NCBI GenBank assembly: GCA_963706875.1
Contig: CAVPNW010000022.1
Location: forward strand, 22,727 to 86,726
Reading direction: 5' to 3'
Source of the DNA: Prado023 sp963706875
GTDB lineage: Bacteria > Actinomycetota > Actinomycetes > S36-B12 > CAIYMF01
DNA length: 64,000 bases
The notes beneath the pieces were generated by a model. It was not told the origin of the DNA, ran no database searches, and saw only the letters and a program-made list of their open reading frames with translations. Position numbers and translations under genes: made by a program. How positions within the stretch are numbered: the stretch's first letter is position 1; each line of letters begins with the position of its first letter. Below are positions 46,258-56,068 of this stretch, piece after piece.

Positions 46258-48066
46258 GTGAGCCGCCTTCACCTCTTCCCTGCTATCAGCGCCCTTGCCG
46301 CGGCCGCGGCCATCGGGCTTCCGGTGCTGCCCCTGCCGAGCGCAGAAGCCCTCGGTGGGCCCGTGACACCTGAGGTAAGCGAGGTGGCGCTCGCGGGTGT
46401 GGTCGAAGCCTCGGGGTTCGAGGCCGAGGCAGACGGCTCTGGGACGGCTCCCTTCTCGATGATCGCGGTGAGTTGGGAACTCGAGTCCGCCCGCGCGGTG
46501 TCGGTCCAGGTTCGCACGCGGTCTGAAGGGCGGTGGAGCGGATGGACCGCCATGGATCTCGCGGACGCCTTCCCCAACGCGGGCGGTTCGGACGTCGGTC
46601 TTCGAGGGGCCACCACGCCCCTGTGGGTCGGCCCTTCGGACGCGTATCAGGTCAGAGCGTCGGCAGGTTCGCAGCGCCCTCGTGACCTCAGGATCGATCT
46701 GATCGACCCTGGGCAGTCGCCGGCGGATAGTGCTTTGGGCCAGGCCGGGTCGGCCGTAGTCTCGGCGGCGAATGCCGTGGCTGGGGACGGACGGCCGACC
46801 ATCATCAGTCGCGCCGAGTGGGGTGCCGACGAGACGCTGCGGCTTGCTGAATGCCCAGAAGGCCCCAAGTACACCGAGCCGCTCAAGGTGGGTTTCGTCC
46901 ATCACACTGCAAGCGGGAACGACTACGGCGCTGACACGGCTGCAGCCGCGATCCGCGGGATCTACGCGTACTCAGTCAATACGAGGGGCTACTGCGACAT
47001 CCCCTACAACTTCATCGTTGACAAGTACGGACGCATCTTCGAGGGCCGATATGGAGGTGTCGACGCGGCCGTCCTCAGCGCGGCGACCGGCGGCTTCAAC
47101 ACCAATTCGTTCGCGGTGTCGGCGTTGGGCACGTACTCGACGGCGGTGCCCACCGCCGCGATGGTTGACTCGATCGGCGCGATGGTGGGCTGGAAGCTGG
47201 GCCGATACGGCCGCGATGCTCTTGGCAGCGTTCAACTCACGGCCACTGGGGGCGCGGGCACCACGGCCAAGTACACCGACGGGACCACGGTCGTCGCGCC
47301 CGTGGTCTCGGGCCACCGCCAGGTGGGGTCGACCGAGTGTCCAGGCAACACCTTGTTCCCTTTCATGGCCCAGATCCGGGCGAGGGCTGCACAGGTGGCA
47401 GCAGCGACGCCGCTGAAGCCGCCCCCGGGTGCCACGCGCGCGTTCGTCCAGTCCTTGTACGGGGACTTCCTGGGTCGCACGGCGGGGGGCTCAGAGATCG
47501 ACTACTGGGCCGACCAGGTGTTTCGGGGGCTGCTCACGCGCCAGGAGGCGGCGGGAGGGTTCACGGCATCGACAGAGTGGACCCGCACTCTCGTCCGCAC
47601 TCTGTATGCCGACCGGCTAGGTCGAGAACCGGATCCATGGGGGTGGGACTACTGGAGCCGGCTCTTGGGGGCCAATCCCGGAGCCCTGGCCTGGGTTGAC
47701 GCGGGCATCACCGGTAGCGAGGAGTACTTCACGCGGGTTGGTGGCACGAACCCCGATTGGATCGATGCCGCCTACGAGCAGGTTCTCGGCCGAGCGGTTG
47801 ACCCGGCTGGGAGGGATGGGTGGCTTGCGGTTCTCGCCGGAGGCGATCGAACCAAGGTCGCCTACGCGCTGGTGCAGGCCGAGGAGTCGCTCAACCGCCG
47901 GGTCACGTCGGTGTACCTGAAGCTGCTCGGCCGGGCGCCAGACCCCGCAGGGCTGGCCGGGTGGCCACCGGTCGTGGCCGCTCGAGGGGACATCGTCCTC
48001 GCCGGGGTAGTGGCGGCATCTGAGGAGTACTTCCTGCGGGCGCAGGACAGGTTTCCCGCCGGCTGA
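46258..48066 (+). CDS. Exported PGRP-type N-acetylmuramoyl-L-alanine amidase with DUF4214-type tail
   Basis: A 602-residue protein with a signal peptide (ISALAAAAAIGLPVLPLPSAEA). A beta-rich N-terminal region precedes a peptidoglycan-recognition amidase domain (about 178-375). Zinc ligands are visible: His in GFVHHTASG, His in SGHRQVG and Cys in TECPGNT, so it should cleave peptidoglycan stems. The last 215 residues hold repeated DUF4214-like units (VQSLYGDFLGRTAGG, VRTLYADRLGREPDP, AYEQVLGRAVDPAG, VYLKLLGRAPDPAG). GTG 46258 is the start. The tail strongly resembles that of the SpoIID-like protein at 57068. Confidence 0.88.
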   Translation: MSRLHLFPAISALAAAAAIGLPVLPLPSAEALGGPVTPEVSEVALAGVVEASGFEAEADGSGTAPFSMIAVSWELESARAVSVQVRTRSEGRWSGWTAMDLADAFPNAGGSDVGLRGATTPLWVGPSDAYQVRASAGSQRPRDLRIDLIDPGQSPADSALGQAGSAVVSAANAVAGDGRPTIISRAEWGADETLRLAECPEGPKYTEPLKVGFVHHTASGNDYGADTAAAAIRGIYAYSVNTRGYCDIPYNFIVDKYGRIFEGRYGGVDAAVLSAATGGFNTNSFAVSALGTYSTAVPTAAMVDSIGAMVGWKLGRYGRDALGSVQLTATGGAGTTAKYTDGTTVVAPVVSGHRQVGSTECPGNTLFPFMAQIRARAAQVAAATPLKPPPGATRAFVQSLYGDFLGRTAGGSEIDYWADQVFRGLLTRQEAAGGFTASTEWTRTLVRTLYADRLGREPDPWGWDYWSRLLGANPGALAWVDAGITGSEEYFTRVGGTNPDWIDAAYEQVLGRAVDPAGRDGWLAVLAGGDRTKVAYALVQAEESLNRRVTSVYLKLLGRAPDPAGLAGWPPVVAARGDIVLAGVVAASEEYFLRAQDRFPAG

Positions 48067-48078
48067 CGCGGTCAAGCC

Positions 48079-49554
48079 CTAGGCAAGCAGCGTGTTCCAG
48101 AGGTCGTCCGCATAGGCGTCCCAGGTGCGGCGCGACCTGTCTGCCGCTTGATCTCGGAGCTCAGCGACGAACGGCTCATCATCGAGCAACCGGGCGATCG
48201 CGGTGGCCATCTCTGCGTCGTCGCGAGGGTCGACCAAGAGCGCGCCGCCCTCTGCGGCGATCTCCGCCATCGAACCGAAGTTGGACGTGATGCAAGGAGT
48301 TCCGACCGCCAGGGACTCTCCCACGGGGAGCCCGAATCCCTCGTTGAGCGAGGGAAACACCGTGAATCGGGCTAAGCGGTAGGCCGCCCACAGAAGCCGG
48401 TCATCGAGCGATCGGTGAACATCAACGGGGCGTCCGGCCGCCTTGAGCTCAGCGACTCGCCGATCGAATCCTTCGCTCCTCCACGCCTGGCCCCCCACGA
48501 AGGCCAGCGTGAATCCGTGTCCGGCTTTCCAGAGGATCTCCGCGGCCTGGAGCACGGCCAAATGGTTCTTGCGAGGTTCGTGGCTGCCCACGACGAGTAC
48601 GAGCGGCAGAGCCGTGACTCCCAGCACCTTCGCGGCGGCTGCCAGCTCAGCGTCCGAGGCGTCCTCCGCTTCGGTCGGGAGCGTGACTTCGACCACGGAA
48701 GGACCGGGCTGATCGAGGGCTCCCACCATTGCGGTGAATCCGGTGAACTCGATTCTCGCCGCCGCCGAGATGGTCGCGACCGTGTCAGCCTCCTTGACCC
48801 AAGAGAGGTACTTGTAGAACGCGGCGACCGCGGCGGGGTTCACGCTTTCGGGCGAGGTCACGGGGATGCAGTCATACCCGACCAGGCCTAGTCGGTTGCC
48901 TGAGTGCCGCCCGACGGCCAAGAGCCGCATCGCGCGGTCGTACTCACCGGCGAGCTCGGGAACCACCACGGTGGTCTTCCAGGGGATGAGCACCGGGCCA
49001 TCGGACCGCTCCAGGCGCTTCGCGGGTGGAACGGGCAGGCCCTGGGCGCGCCGGGCCTGTGTCTCACTCGCGCGACGGTACGTCCGCAGACGCGGGTCGA
49101 AGACGACGAGCTCTATGGGGCGTTCGTCGCGCACCCAGCGGCGCACCGTCTCGCGTACGACGCGCTGGATGCCGGTCAGGACGTCGTAGCTCGACGTGTG
49201 GCTGACATCGACTAACACTCGGTCCTGGACTACCTCAAGCTCAGGAGCCTTGCGTGCGTTCGGGGACCGGAAAGTCCGATGTCCTCGGGGCTGGATGGCG
49301 GCGAGAGCGGCCGCCGCTCCGTCTAGGCGCGCACGTCGAACGACCCTCTCGACGTCACCAGCTAGCGGGAGGGTGTCGGAGAGTGCGGCCTGCACGAGCC
49401 AGTACGTGGAGGCGGTGCGATCACCCTCGTCCTCGGTCACTCTGTCGAGTTGCTCGGCCAGTGCATGGCGCGCATCTGCGGCCGGGGGCCGCTGCCCGGT
49501 GAGGGCCTGAACCAGGACCGCGGCCCGATCTGGCTGTCGGTCGGCGCCGCTCAT
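48079..49554 (-). CDS. Family-4 glycosyltransferase with N-terminal helical extension, paralog 1 of 4
   Basis: A 491-residue GT-B glycosyltransferase. Residues 1-110 are a helical extension shared with three neighbours. TGIQRVVRETVRRW and VGYDCIPVTSPES follow in the acceptor domain. The donor site has VGSHEPRKNHLAVLQAAE (Arg and Lys) and NEGFGLPVGESLAVGTPCITS (EX7E). All expected catalytic residues are present. ATG 49554 overlaps the previous stop by 4 bases. It is last in a five-gene operon (FkbM, then four GTs). Donor and acceptor are unknown; GDP-deoxymannose from the adjacent gmd genes is a candidate donor. Confidence 0.88.
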   Translation of the reverse strand: MSGADRQPDRAAVLVQALTGQRPPAADARHALAEQLDRVTEDEGDRTASTYWLVQAALSDTLPLAGDVERVVRRARLDGAAAALAAIQPRGHRTFRSPNARKAPELEVVQDRVLVDVSHTSSYDVLTGIQRVVRETVRRWVRDERPIELVVFDPRLRTYRRASETQARRAQGLPVPPAKRLERSDGPVLIPWKTTVVVPELAGEYDRAMRLLAVGRHSGNRLGLVGYDCIPVTSPESVNPAAVAAFYKYLSWVKEADTVATISAAARIEFTGFTAMVGALDQPGPSVVEVTLPTEAEDASDAELAAAAKVLGVTALPLVLVVGSHEPRKNHLAVLQAAEILWKAGHGFTLAFVGGQAWRSEGFDRRVAELKAAGRPVDVHRSLDDRLLWAAYRLARFTVFPSLNEGFGLPVGESLAVGTPCITSNFGSMAEIAAEGGALLVDPRDDAEMATAIARLLDDEPFVAELRDQAADRSRRTWDAYADDLWNTLLA

Positions 49555-51086
49555 GACCCCAACCCCTCGATCATCGCCCACGACTCGTCCGCGTAGTCCT
49601 GCCAGGTGCGCGCTTGTCTGCCGGCGGCTTGTACGCGCAGTTCAGCCATCACCGCGTCATCGGTGATCGCCGTGCGTATTGCGGCGGCGATGTCGGAGTC
49701 ATCACGAGGATTGACGAGGAGGCAACCACCCCCGAGATCGGCGATCTCGCGCATGCTTCCGTAGTCGCTGGTGATGGCCGGGGTCCCAAGCGCCAGGGAC
49801 TCCGCGACGGGAAGTCCGAAACCCTCGTGGAACGATGGGAACACGCTCACCCGCGCGTCGGCGTAGGCCTGCCATAGGTCGGCCTCGGTGACGTCGCGTT
49901 CGATGCGGACCGGACGCCCCGCCTCGGACAATTCCTCAGCGCGTCGGTCGAAGGCCTGGCTCAGCCAGGCGCTGCCTCCGATGAAACGCAGTTCGAAGAC
50001 GAGGCCTTCGCGCCACAGCAGTTCGCATGCCTCAAGGACCGCCAGGTGGTTCTTCCGCGGCTCATGGCTGCCGACGACCAGAACGACCGGGCTCGACGTC
50101 GTCCGCGAGACGGGTCGGTAGGGGGCATCGCTGGGGAGCAGGCACTCGCGAACCTCCGGACCCTTGAGACCTTGGGCGGCGAGCATCGACGCGAACCCGG
50201 CGAACTCCTGGGTCGCCGAACGGCTGATGCCCAGCACCAGTCCGGCGTGCTTGACCATGCCGAGATAGGCCCCGAAGAACGTGTCGGCGCCTGGGGGTCG
50301 CGTCTCCCCGCTGGTCACTGGGATGCAGTCGTAGCCGATCACCGCGACACGGTTGCCGCTCCATTTCGCAACCGAGGCAAGTGCCTCGGCGATGCGGGAG
50401 TCGGAGGTGAGTTCCGGGACGATGACGGTGCTGCGCCAGGGGACGACGATCTCGGTGACCTCGGGCACGAAGACGGACAAGCGGCCGAGCGGACCAGCCC
50501 ACCGAAGGACGCGTTCTCGCTCAAGGTGATCGAGGGTGCGGAACCCCCCAAAGCCACCTGTCCAAGCGACGATGTCCACGGCGCGCTGACGATCCCAGAT
50601 CGGCACCGTCTCGCGGACCACTCGCTGGATCCCGGTGTGCAGGTCGTGCCGGGCGCAGAAGTCCACGTCGACGACGACCCGGTCGGTGATCCGCAGGGTG
50701 GCTCGTGGGTTGCCCCGATCAGCCAGAGCAGCGAATGACCAATCCAGGAGGTGGAGCGCCGCATCCGCAGACGTCTCCGTCCTGAGGCGGCGGCGAATCT
50801 CCTGGAGTTCGTCATCCCGTGGAAACGTGGTCGACAACCCGACCATGGTCAGCCATAGAGCGGCCTCGTCGGGGGTCGTCTGTAGCCAGCGAACGAGGGC
50901 GAGGAGCACTGCGGCTGGAAGGTCGCTGTCGCCCTGCAGTTCCGCAGGCGCGGAGGCCGGGTCTTCGGCCGGGAATGGCCCGAGAGCGAGAGCAACCTGG
51001 GAGAGCCGGACGCGAAGCGCCGAGGCCACCGCGTCTTCGAAGTGAGCCCGGGTGGATCGACGTGACACCCGGAAGGGCCGCCTCAC
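49551..51086 (-). CDS. Family-4 glycosyltransferase with N-terminal helical extension, paralog 2 of 4
   Basis: A 511-residue paralog. The N-terminal extension (about 1-140) includes DEAALWLTMVGLSTTFPRDD. The acceptor domain has DLHTGIQRVVRETVPIW and IGYDCIPVTSGET. The donor domain has VGSHEPRKNHLAVLEACE and HEGFGLPVAESLALGTPAITS. Catalytic residues are complete. GTG 51086 was chosen because it overlaps the preceding TGA by 4 bases, as in the rest of the operon; an ATG at 51113 would lengthen the overlap to 31 bases. Confidence 0.87.
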   Translation of the reverse strand: MRRPFRVSRRSTRAHFEDAVASALRVRLSQVALALGPFPAEDPASAPAELQGDSDLPAAVLLALVRWLQTTPDEAALWLTMVGLSTTFPRDDELQEIRRRLRTETSADAALHLLDWSFAALADRGNPRATLRITDRVVVDVDFCARHDLHTGIQRVVRETVPIWDRQRAVDIVAWTGGFGGFRTLDHLERERVLRWAGPLGRLSVFVPEVTEIVVPWRSTVIVPELTSDSRIAEALASVAKWSGNRVAVIGYDCIPVTSGETRPPGADTFFGAYLGMVKHAGLVLGISRSATQEFAGFASMLAAQGLKGPEVRECLLPSDAPYRPVSRTTSSPVVLVVGSHEPRKNHLAVLEACELLWREGLVFELRFIGGSAWLSQAFDRRAEELSEAGRPVRIERDVTEADLWQAYADARVSVFPSFHEGFGLPVAESLALGTPAITSDYGSMREIADLGGGCLLVNPRDDSDIAAAIRTAITDDAVMAELRVQAAGRQARTWQDYADESWAMIEGLGS

Positions 51087-52543
51087 GCCGTTGAAGGAGG
51101 CTGGGCACTCCATGCCCCGGCACCCGCGGGTCTGCTCGGCCGCGGCATCAGACTCGCGTGTGCTCGCTTCACGACGTGACGGGCGTACTCAGCCGGTGAA
51201 GGGCGTTGCGCGTCACGGGCACCGCGTCGCAGACTCGCCAAGAGCCCCTCATCCATCAGGAGGGCATCCATGCCCGCCGCGAGGCAGCGTTCATCGTTCG
51301 CATCGACCAAGTGCACCCCGCCGCGTTCCGCCAGCTCACCGTTAGGTCCACGTCTGCTCGCCACGACGGGGGTCCCGGCCGCCACTGACTCGGCGATGGG
51401 GAGGCTGAATCCTTCGTCCTCGGCCGCGACGACCGTGAAGGTCGCCAGGGCATAGGCGGACCCAAGAAGTGCATCCGGCAGTTGGCCGTGAAGGGTGAGG
51501 GGGCGCCCACTTCGCACACAGCGGGCGAGCAGCGACGAGAACTCGGGATCCTCATGGCCCGGGGATCCGACGAAATGCAGGGTGAACAGGCGGCCGCGTC
51601 GCCAGAGCGACTCGGCGGCACGCAGGATCGAGAGCCTGTGATTGCGAGGGTTTCCGCTGCCAACGCTGAGCACCGCAGGGAGGTACGAGATGCTGAGAAG
51701 ATCGCGTGCCTCGTCCAAGGACGCCGGGCCAACCCCCCAGTCGTATTCATCCAGACCAGCGAGCTCCACCTCGGGACCAGGAAGGCCGGTTCCCTCCAGC
51801 ATTCGGTTGAGGCCCTCGAACTGGGCGACCGAGTGGCGTGACACCGCCAAGACAAGATCCGACTCCTTCAACCATGAGACGAATCTCATGAAGTCCGGCG
51901 CGTTCGGGGCGACCGTCTCCGCAGTGGTGATGGGCGAGCAGTCGTACCCAATCGCCACGACCTGGTTGTTGGAGTAACGGGACAGGGACAGCAGTGCGTT
52001 CGCCCGAGCCGGCTCGCCGGCGGCATCGGGAACGACGAGTGCTGAATGCCATGGCACGACGGGAGATCCCAGTCGGGCCTCATGTGCTTCTTGCCCCAGC
52101 AGTTGCGCGGGTTCGTTCACCTGGCGCCAGCAGTTGATGGACCGTTGGTAGGCGACAACAGCAGAGGTCCCATCGGCGACCAGTGACTCGCGCACCAGCG
52201 TCCTCGCGAGCCTCCACGGAGTCGTGGGCCGATCCGATTCGATCAGGCATGTGGCGTCAATGAGGACCTCGGAGGACCGCATGTCCGCGTCGAGACTCGG
52301 GCGCCTCAGGTCTTCGAACGCGGCGTCAAAGCCATCGAGAGAGGCGCGTCGGGTACGGGCCTTCACCGCTTGGGCCCCAGGAATGCCTGCCGAGCTCAGC
52401 GAACTGAGCGCCCAGCACAGCTCATCGTTTGTGCGCGCGGTGGAGAGGACCTGGTGCCATTCGCTCAGTGCCCGCGCGCGCGAGAGGCGTGCCGCCACTC
52501 GCGCGGAGCCGGACAGGTCAATCCGGTTCGACGGATCACTCAT
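51083..52543 (-). CDS. Divergent family-4 glycosyltransferase, paralog 3 of 4, donor-site motif altered
   Basis: A 486-residue paralog that keeps the overall plan but departs at key points. The donor-site stretch reads VGSGNPRNHRLSILRAAE where the siblings have VGSHEPRKNH, so the conserved lysine is missing. TGIQRVVRE is not recognisable (TPWRLARTLVRES instead). IGYDCSPITTAET and DEGFSLPIAESVAAGTPVVAS remain. The short N-terminal extension is similar to that of paralog 1. The frame is intact, so this is not assembly error. It may have lost catalysis and act as a partner of the others, or use another donor. It overlaps the next gene upstream by 8 bases. Confidence 0.82.
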   Translation of the reverse strand: MSDPSNRIDLSGSARVAARLSRARALSEWHQVLSTARTNDELCWALSSLSSAGIPGAQAVKARTRRASLDGFDAAFEDLRRPSLDADMRSSEVLIDATCLIESDRPTTPWRLARTLVRESLVADGTSAVVAYQRSINCWRQVNEPAQLLGQEAHEARLGSPVVPWHSALVVPDAAGEPARANALLSLSRYSNNQVVAIGYDCSPITTAETVAPNAPDFMRFVSWLKESDLVLAVSRHSVAQFEGLNRMLEGTGLPGPEVELAGLDEYDWGVGPASLDEARDLLSISYLPAVLSVGSGNPRNHRLSILRAAESLWRRGRLFTLHFVGSPGHEDPEFSSLLARCVRSGRPLTLHGQLPDALLGSAYALATFTVVAAEDEGFSLPIAESVAAGTPVVASRRGPNGELAERGGVHLVDANDERCLAAGMDALLMDEGLLASLRRGARDAQRPSPAEYARHVVKRAHASLMPRPSRPAGAGAWSAQPPSTA

Positions 52544-54050
52544 TCCGGTCTCCAGCCATCGCTCCCATGAGTTCCTGGGCGTACTCGTCCCAGGTCCTCT
52601 TCCTGGAGGCCTTCGCCTCAGCTGTTAGCCGGGCAAGCAGGGATGGGACGGTAAGCGACTGTCGTAGCGCATCGATGAGTGCAGTGTCGTCTCGCGGGTC
52701 GACGAGGATGGCCCCGCCAGCTCCCGCGATCTCACTCATGCTTCCGAAGTTGCTCGTGATCACCGGGGTCCCGAACGCGAGCGATTCAGCGACTGGCAGC
52801 CCGAAGCCCTCGTGCAGGGAGGGGAAGAGGGTGATCGCCGCGCGTCGGTAGGTCTCGTTCAGTTCCCGGTCTGAGACCCCCTTGCGGACCGTGACCGATC
52901 GCCCCTTCTTCTGCAATAGAGCCACCTCGCGGTAGAAGTCTTCGCTCATCCAACCGCTGCCTCCCACGAACTCCAGGGAGAAGGGCAGGCCTTCGCGCCA
53001 GAGACTCTCGGCGGCGAAGAGGACCGCAAGATGGTTCTTGCGTGGCTCGTGGCTGCCGACCGAAAGCACCAGCGGCAACGCTTCCGACCCGCCCGGCCCT
53101 TCGACTCTCGGTGCTTCGGCGAGCGGCTGCTCGGTGGGGAGTTGGCATTCGAGGACCCGTGGTACCCGGTGGTGCGAAGCCCCCAGCATGTCCACGAATC
53201 CGGCGAACTCCTGGAGTGCTGATCGGCTGATGGTGACGATCGACTCCGCGTACTTGACCATGTTCAGATAGGCGGCGAAGAAACCATGGTCACCGGGAGT
53301 GATCGTTTCGAAGCTAGTCACCGGGATGCAGTCGTAGCCGATGACTCCCAAGGAGTTGCCGCTGTATCGCGCGAGGCAGGAGAGCCGATCGCTGATCTCG
53401 ATGCTGGGCTGGAGCTCCATGGCAGCCACCATGGTTTCCCAGGGGACGAGTAGCGGGCCTTCATCCGTGTCGACGGCCTCGGTGATCGGACCAGACCAAT
53501 CGAGCACACGTTGGGTCTCTGTGTGCGTCAGGGGTCGGAACCCGGCCCTTGAGGGGGCCCAGCCGACAGGGATGGCGTCGAACTGCTTCACCCAGCGGGG
53601 AGCGGTCTCCCGTACAACCCTTTGGATCCCGGTGTGGAGATTGCTCGTCGCGCACAGATTCACATCCATCACGGGCTGACCGACGATGGTCATGGTCGTG
53701 TGCGCGCGGCCGTTGCGGGAGAGCCGATCAAGCGCCCAGTCGAGGACAGCCAGCTCGGCAGAGACTGGGTCGCTGCCGTCGATCGTGTACCGCATGGCAT
53801 GGAACTCGCCCTGGGTGGGAAAGGACGCACTCACCGCGGTCAACAGCAGCCAGAGGGATCGTGGGTCTTGCGCGCGACCCGCTACATGGCGAACCAGGCA
53901 AGCCAGCAGGGCCGCGGCATCGTGCGAAGGGTTACCCGTGATCCCCGGCCTCGAGTCGTCGCCCTCTTCGAGGAGGACCCCCGCCGCCGTGGCCAATCGA
54001 TCGGCCAGAGCACGTGCCGCCCGATCAGCGTCCGTTGGGGCGCTCCTCAT
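52536..54050 (-). CDS. Family-4 glycosyltransferase with N-terminal helical extension, paralog 4 of 4
   Basis: A 504-residue paralog, first of the four GTs in the operon. The N-terminal extension (about 1-130) has RSLWLLLTAVSASFPTQGEF, aligned with LWLTMVGLSTTFP of paralog 2. The acceptor domain has NLHTGIQRVVRETAPRW and IGYDCIPVTSFET. The donor domain has VGSHEPRKNHLAVLFAAE and HEGFGLPVAESLAFGTPVITS, with all expected residues. ATG 54050 overlaps the FkbM stop by 4 bases. A longer frame to 54113 is an overlap artefact. Confidence 0.88.
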   Translation of the reverse strand: MRSAPTDADRAARALADRLATAAGVLLEEGDDSRPGITGNPSHDAAALLACLVRHVAGRAQDPRSLWLLLTAVSASFPTQGEFHAMRYTIDGSDPVSAELAVLDWALDRLSRNGRAHTTMTIVGQPVMDVNLCATSNLHTGIQRVVRETAPRWVKQFDAIPVGWAPSRAGFRPLTHTETQRVLDWSGPITEAVDTDEGPLLVPWETMVAAMELQPSIEISDRLSCLARYSGNSLGVIGYDCIPVTSFETITPGDHGFFAAYLNMVKYAESIVTISRSALQEFAGFVDMLGASHHRVPRVLECQLPTEQPLAEAPRVEGPGGSEALPLVLSVGSHEPRKNHLAVLFAAESLWREGLPFSLEFVGGSGWMSEDFYREVALLQKKGRSVTVRKGVSDRELNETYRRAAITLFPSLHEGFGLPVAESLAFGTPVITSNFGSMSEIAGAGGAILVDPRDDTALIDALRQSLTVPSLLARLTAEAKASRKRTWDEYAQELMGAMAGDRNE

Positions 54051-54985
54051 GCCCCGCCGCTCCGACGCAGTTGGGCCGCTCGAAAGCGCCTCAGGGGAGC
54101 GGTCACACGCCACGAGGTGCTGGCGCGCATCGCGCTTAACTCACCGTGCAGCCGACCGATCTCCTGCGTTGAGGTCTCGCTCCCAGAGGAAGCCCCCGCC
54201 GCGTCCGACCACCGGGTGAGGGCGGCGCTGCGCCAACGAAGAAGGTCAGATACGGCTTCAGAGCGCTGCTCCCTGGCCTCCTTCAACTCCGCCGTGACGA
54301 AGTCGTCGTGCGCACAGGCGGGGTACGACAAGGCGGGAGCGAGATCGCGGTGCTCTGAAGCCACGTAGTAGCGCGACAGGCCATCGAAGAGGCAGAAGTC
54401 GTAGTCAGCGCTCAGGACACTGTGCTCCCAGGACGAGTGACTCGGGGCAACGCCGAGGGGTTCGGTGGCCTCGACCACCAGCACCCACGGGCGGAATCGG
54501 CGCAAGTCGAGCCCAGCGAGCACCGCCTCCTCTGCGCCCTCCACGTCAATCAACAAGAAGTGAATCTCACGGTCTCCGAAGTCGTTCTGCTCAAGGAGCC
54601 GGTCGGCGGTCATGGCTGGGACCAGTCGATCCTCGGACGGCCATCCAACGGCGGCGTGACGATCCGCGACTGAGTCGATTGTGGTCGATAGCCCCGTGTG
54701 CGGGATCACGTGGAGGGTCACCTCATCGATTCCCGGCGCCGACGCCGCGGCCTGGACGACTCGGTCGAGCGGGCGATCCATTCGCAGGCGCTCTGCGAAC
54801 TCATGGACGGGTTCTACGAGCAAGCCCGACCAACCTGCAAGGGAGAAGGCCTTGCTTGCAGACAGGAAGACCGGGTCGTTCGCGCCGATCTCGACGTAGT
54901 TGCCGTTGGGGATATGGCCAAGCGCGCGCCAGAGCACGACGTCCTCGCCGTTCTGGGCATACGAGACGAACGGTTGGGCACCCAT
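54047..54985 (-). CDS. FkbM family methyltransferase with C-terminal coiled-coil region
   Basis: A 312-residue protein. The FkbM domain (about 1-215) has YAQNGEDVVLW, NYVEIGANDPVFLSASKAF, LLVEPVHEFAERL and the conserved IHFLLIDVEGAEEAVLAG. The C-terminal 100 residues are helical with heptad-like spacing and end in SMRAS-type TSWRVTAPLRRFR, a motif often found at the ends of actinobacterial polysaccharide enzymes. It probably O-methylates a sugar. It is the first gene of the five-gene operon and divergent from gmd by 90 bases, so the promoters of both lie there. Confidence 0.87.
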   Translation of the reverse strand: MGAQPFVSYAQNGEDVVLWRALGHIPNGNYVEIGANDPVFLSASKAFSLAGWSGLLVEPVHEFAERLRMDRPLDRVVQAAASAPGIDEVTLHVIPHTGLSTTIDSVADRHAAVGWPSEDRLVPAMTADRLLEQNDFGDREIHFLLIDVEGAEEAVLAGLDLRRFRPWVLVVEATEPLGVAPSHSSWEHSVLSADYDFCLFDGLSRYYVASEHRDLAPALSYPACAHDDFVTAELKEAREQRSEAVSDLLRWRSAALTRWSDAAGASSGSETSTQEIGRLHGELSAMRASTSWRVTAPLRRFRAAQLRRSGGA

Positions 54986-55075
54986 GCGGGTATCGTAAGG
55001 GGATCATCCTGAGAGCCACGGCGCAGGTCGAATGACGGTCTGCCCGTTCCACGCCGCCGTTAGAGGACGTCACGC

Positions 55076-56063
<988 letters not shown>

Positions 56064-56068
56064 CCTCC

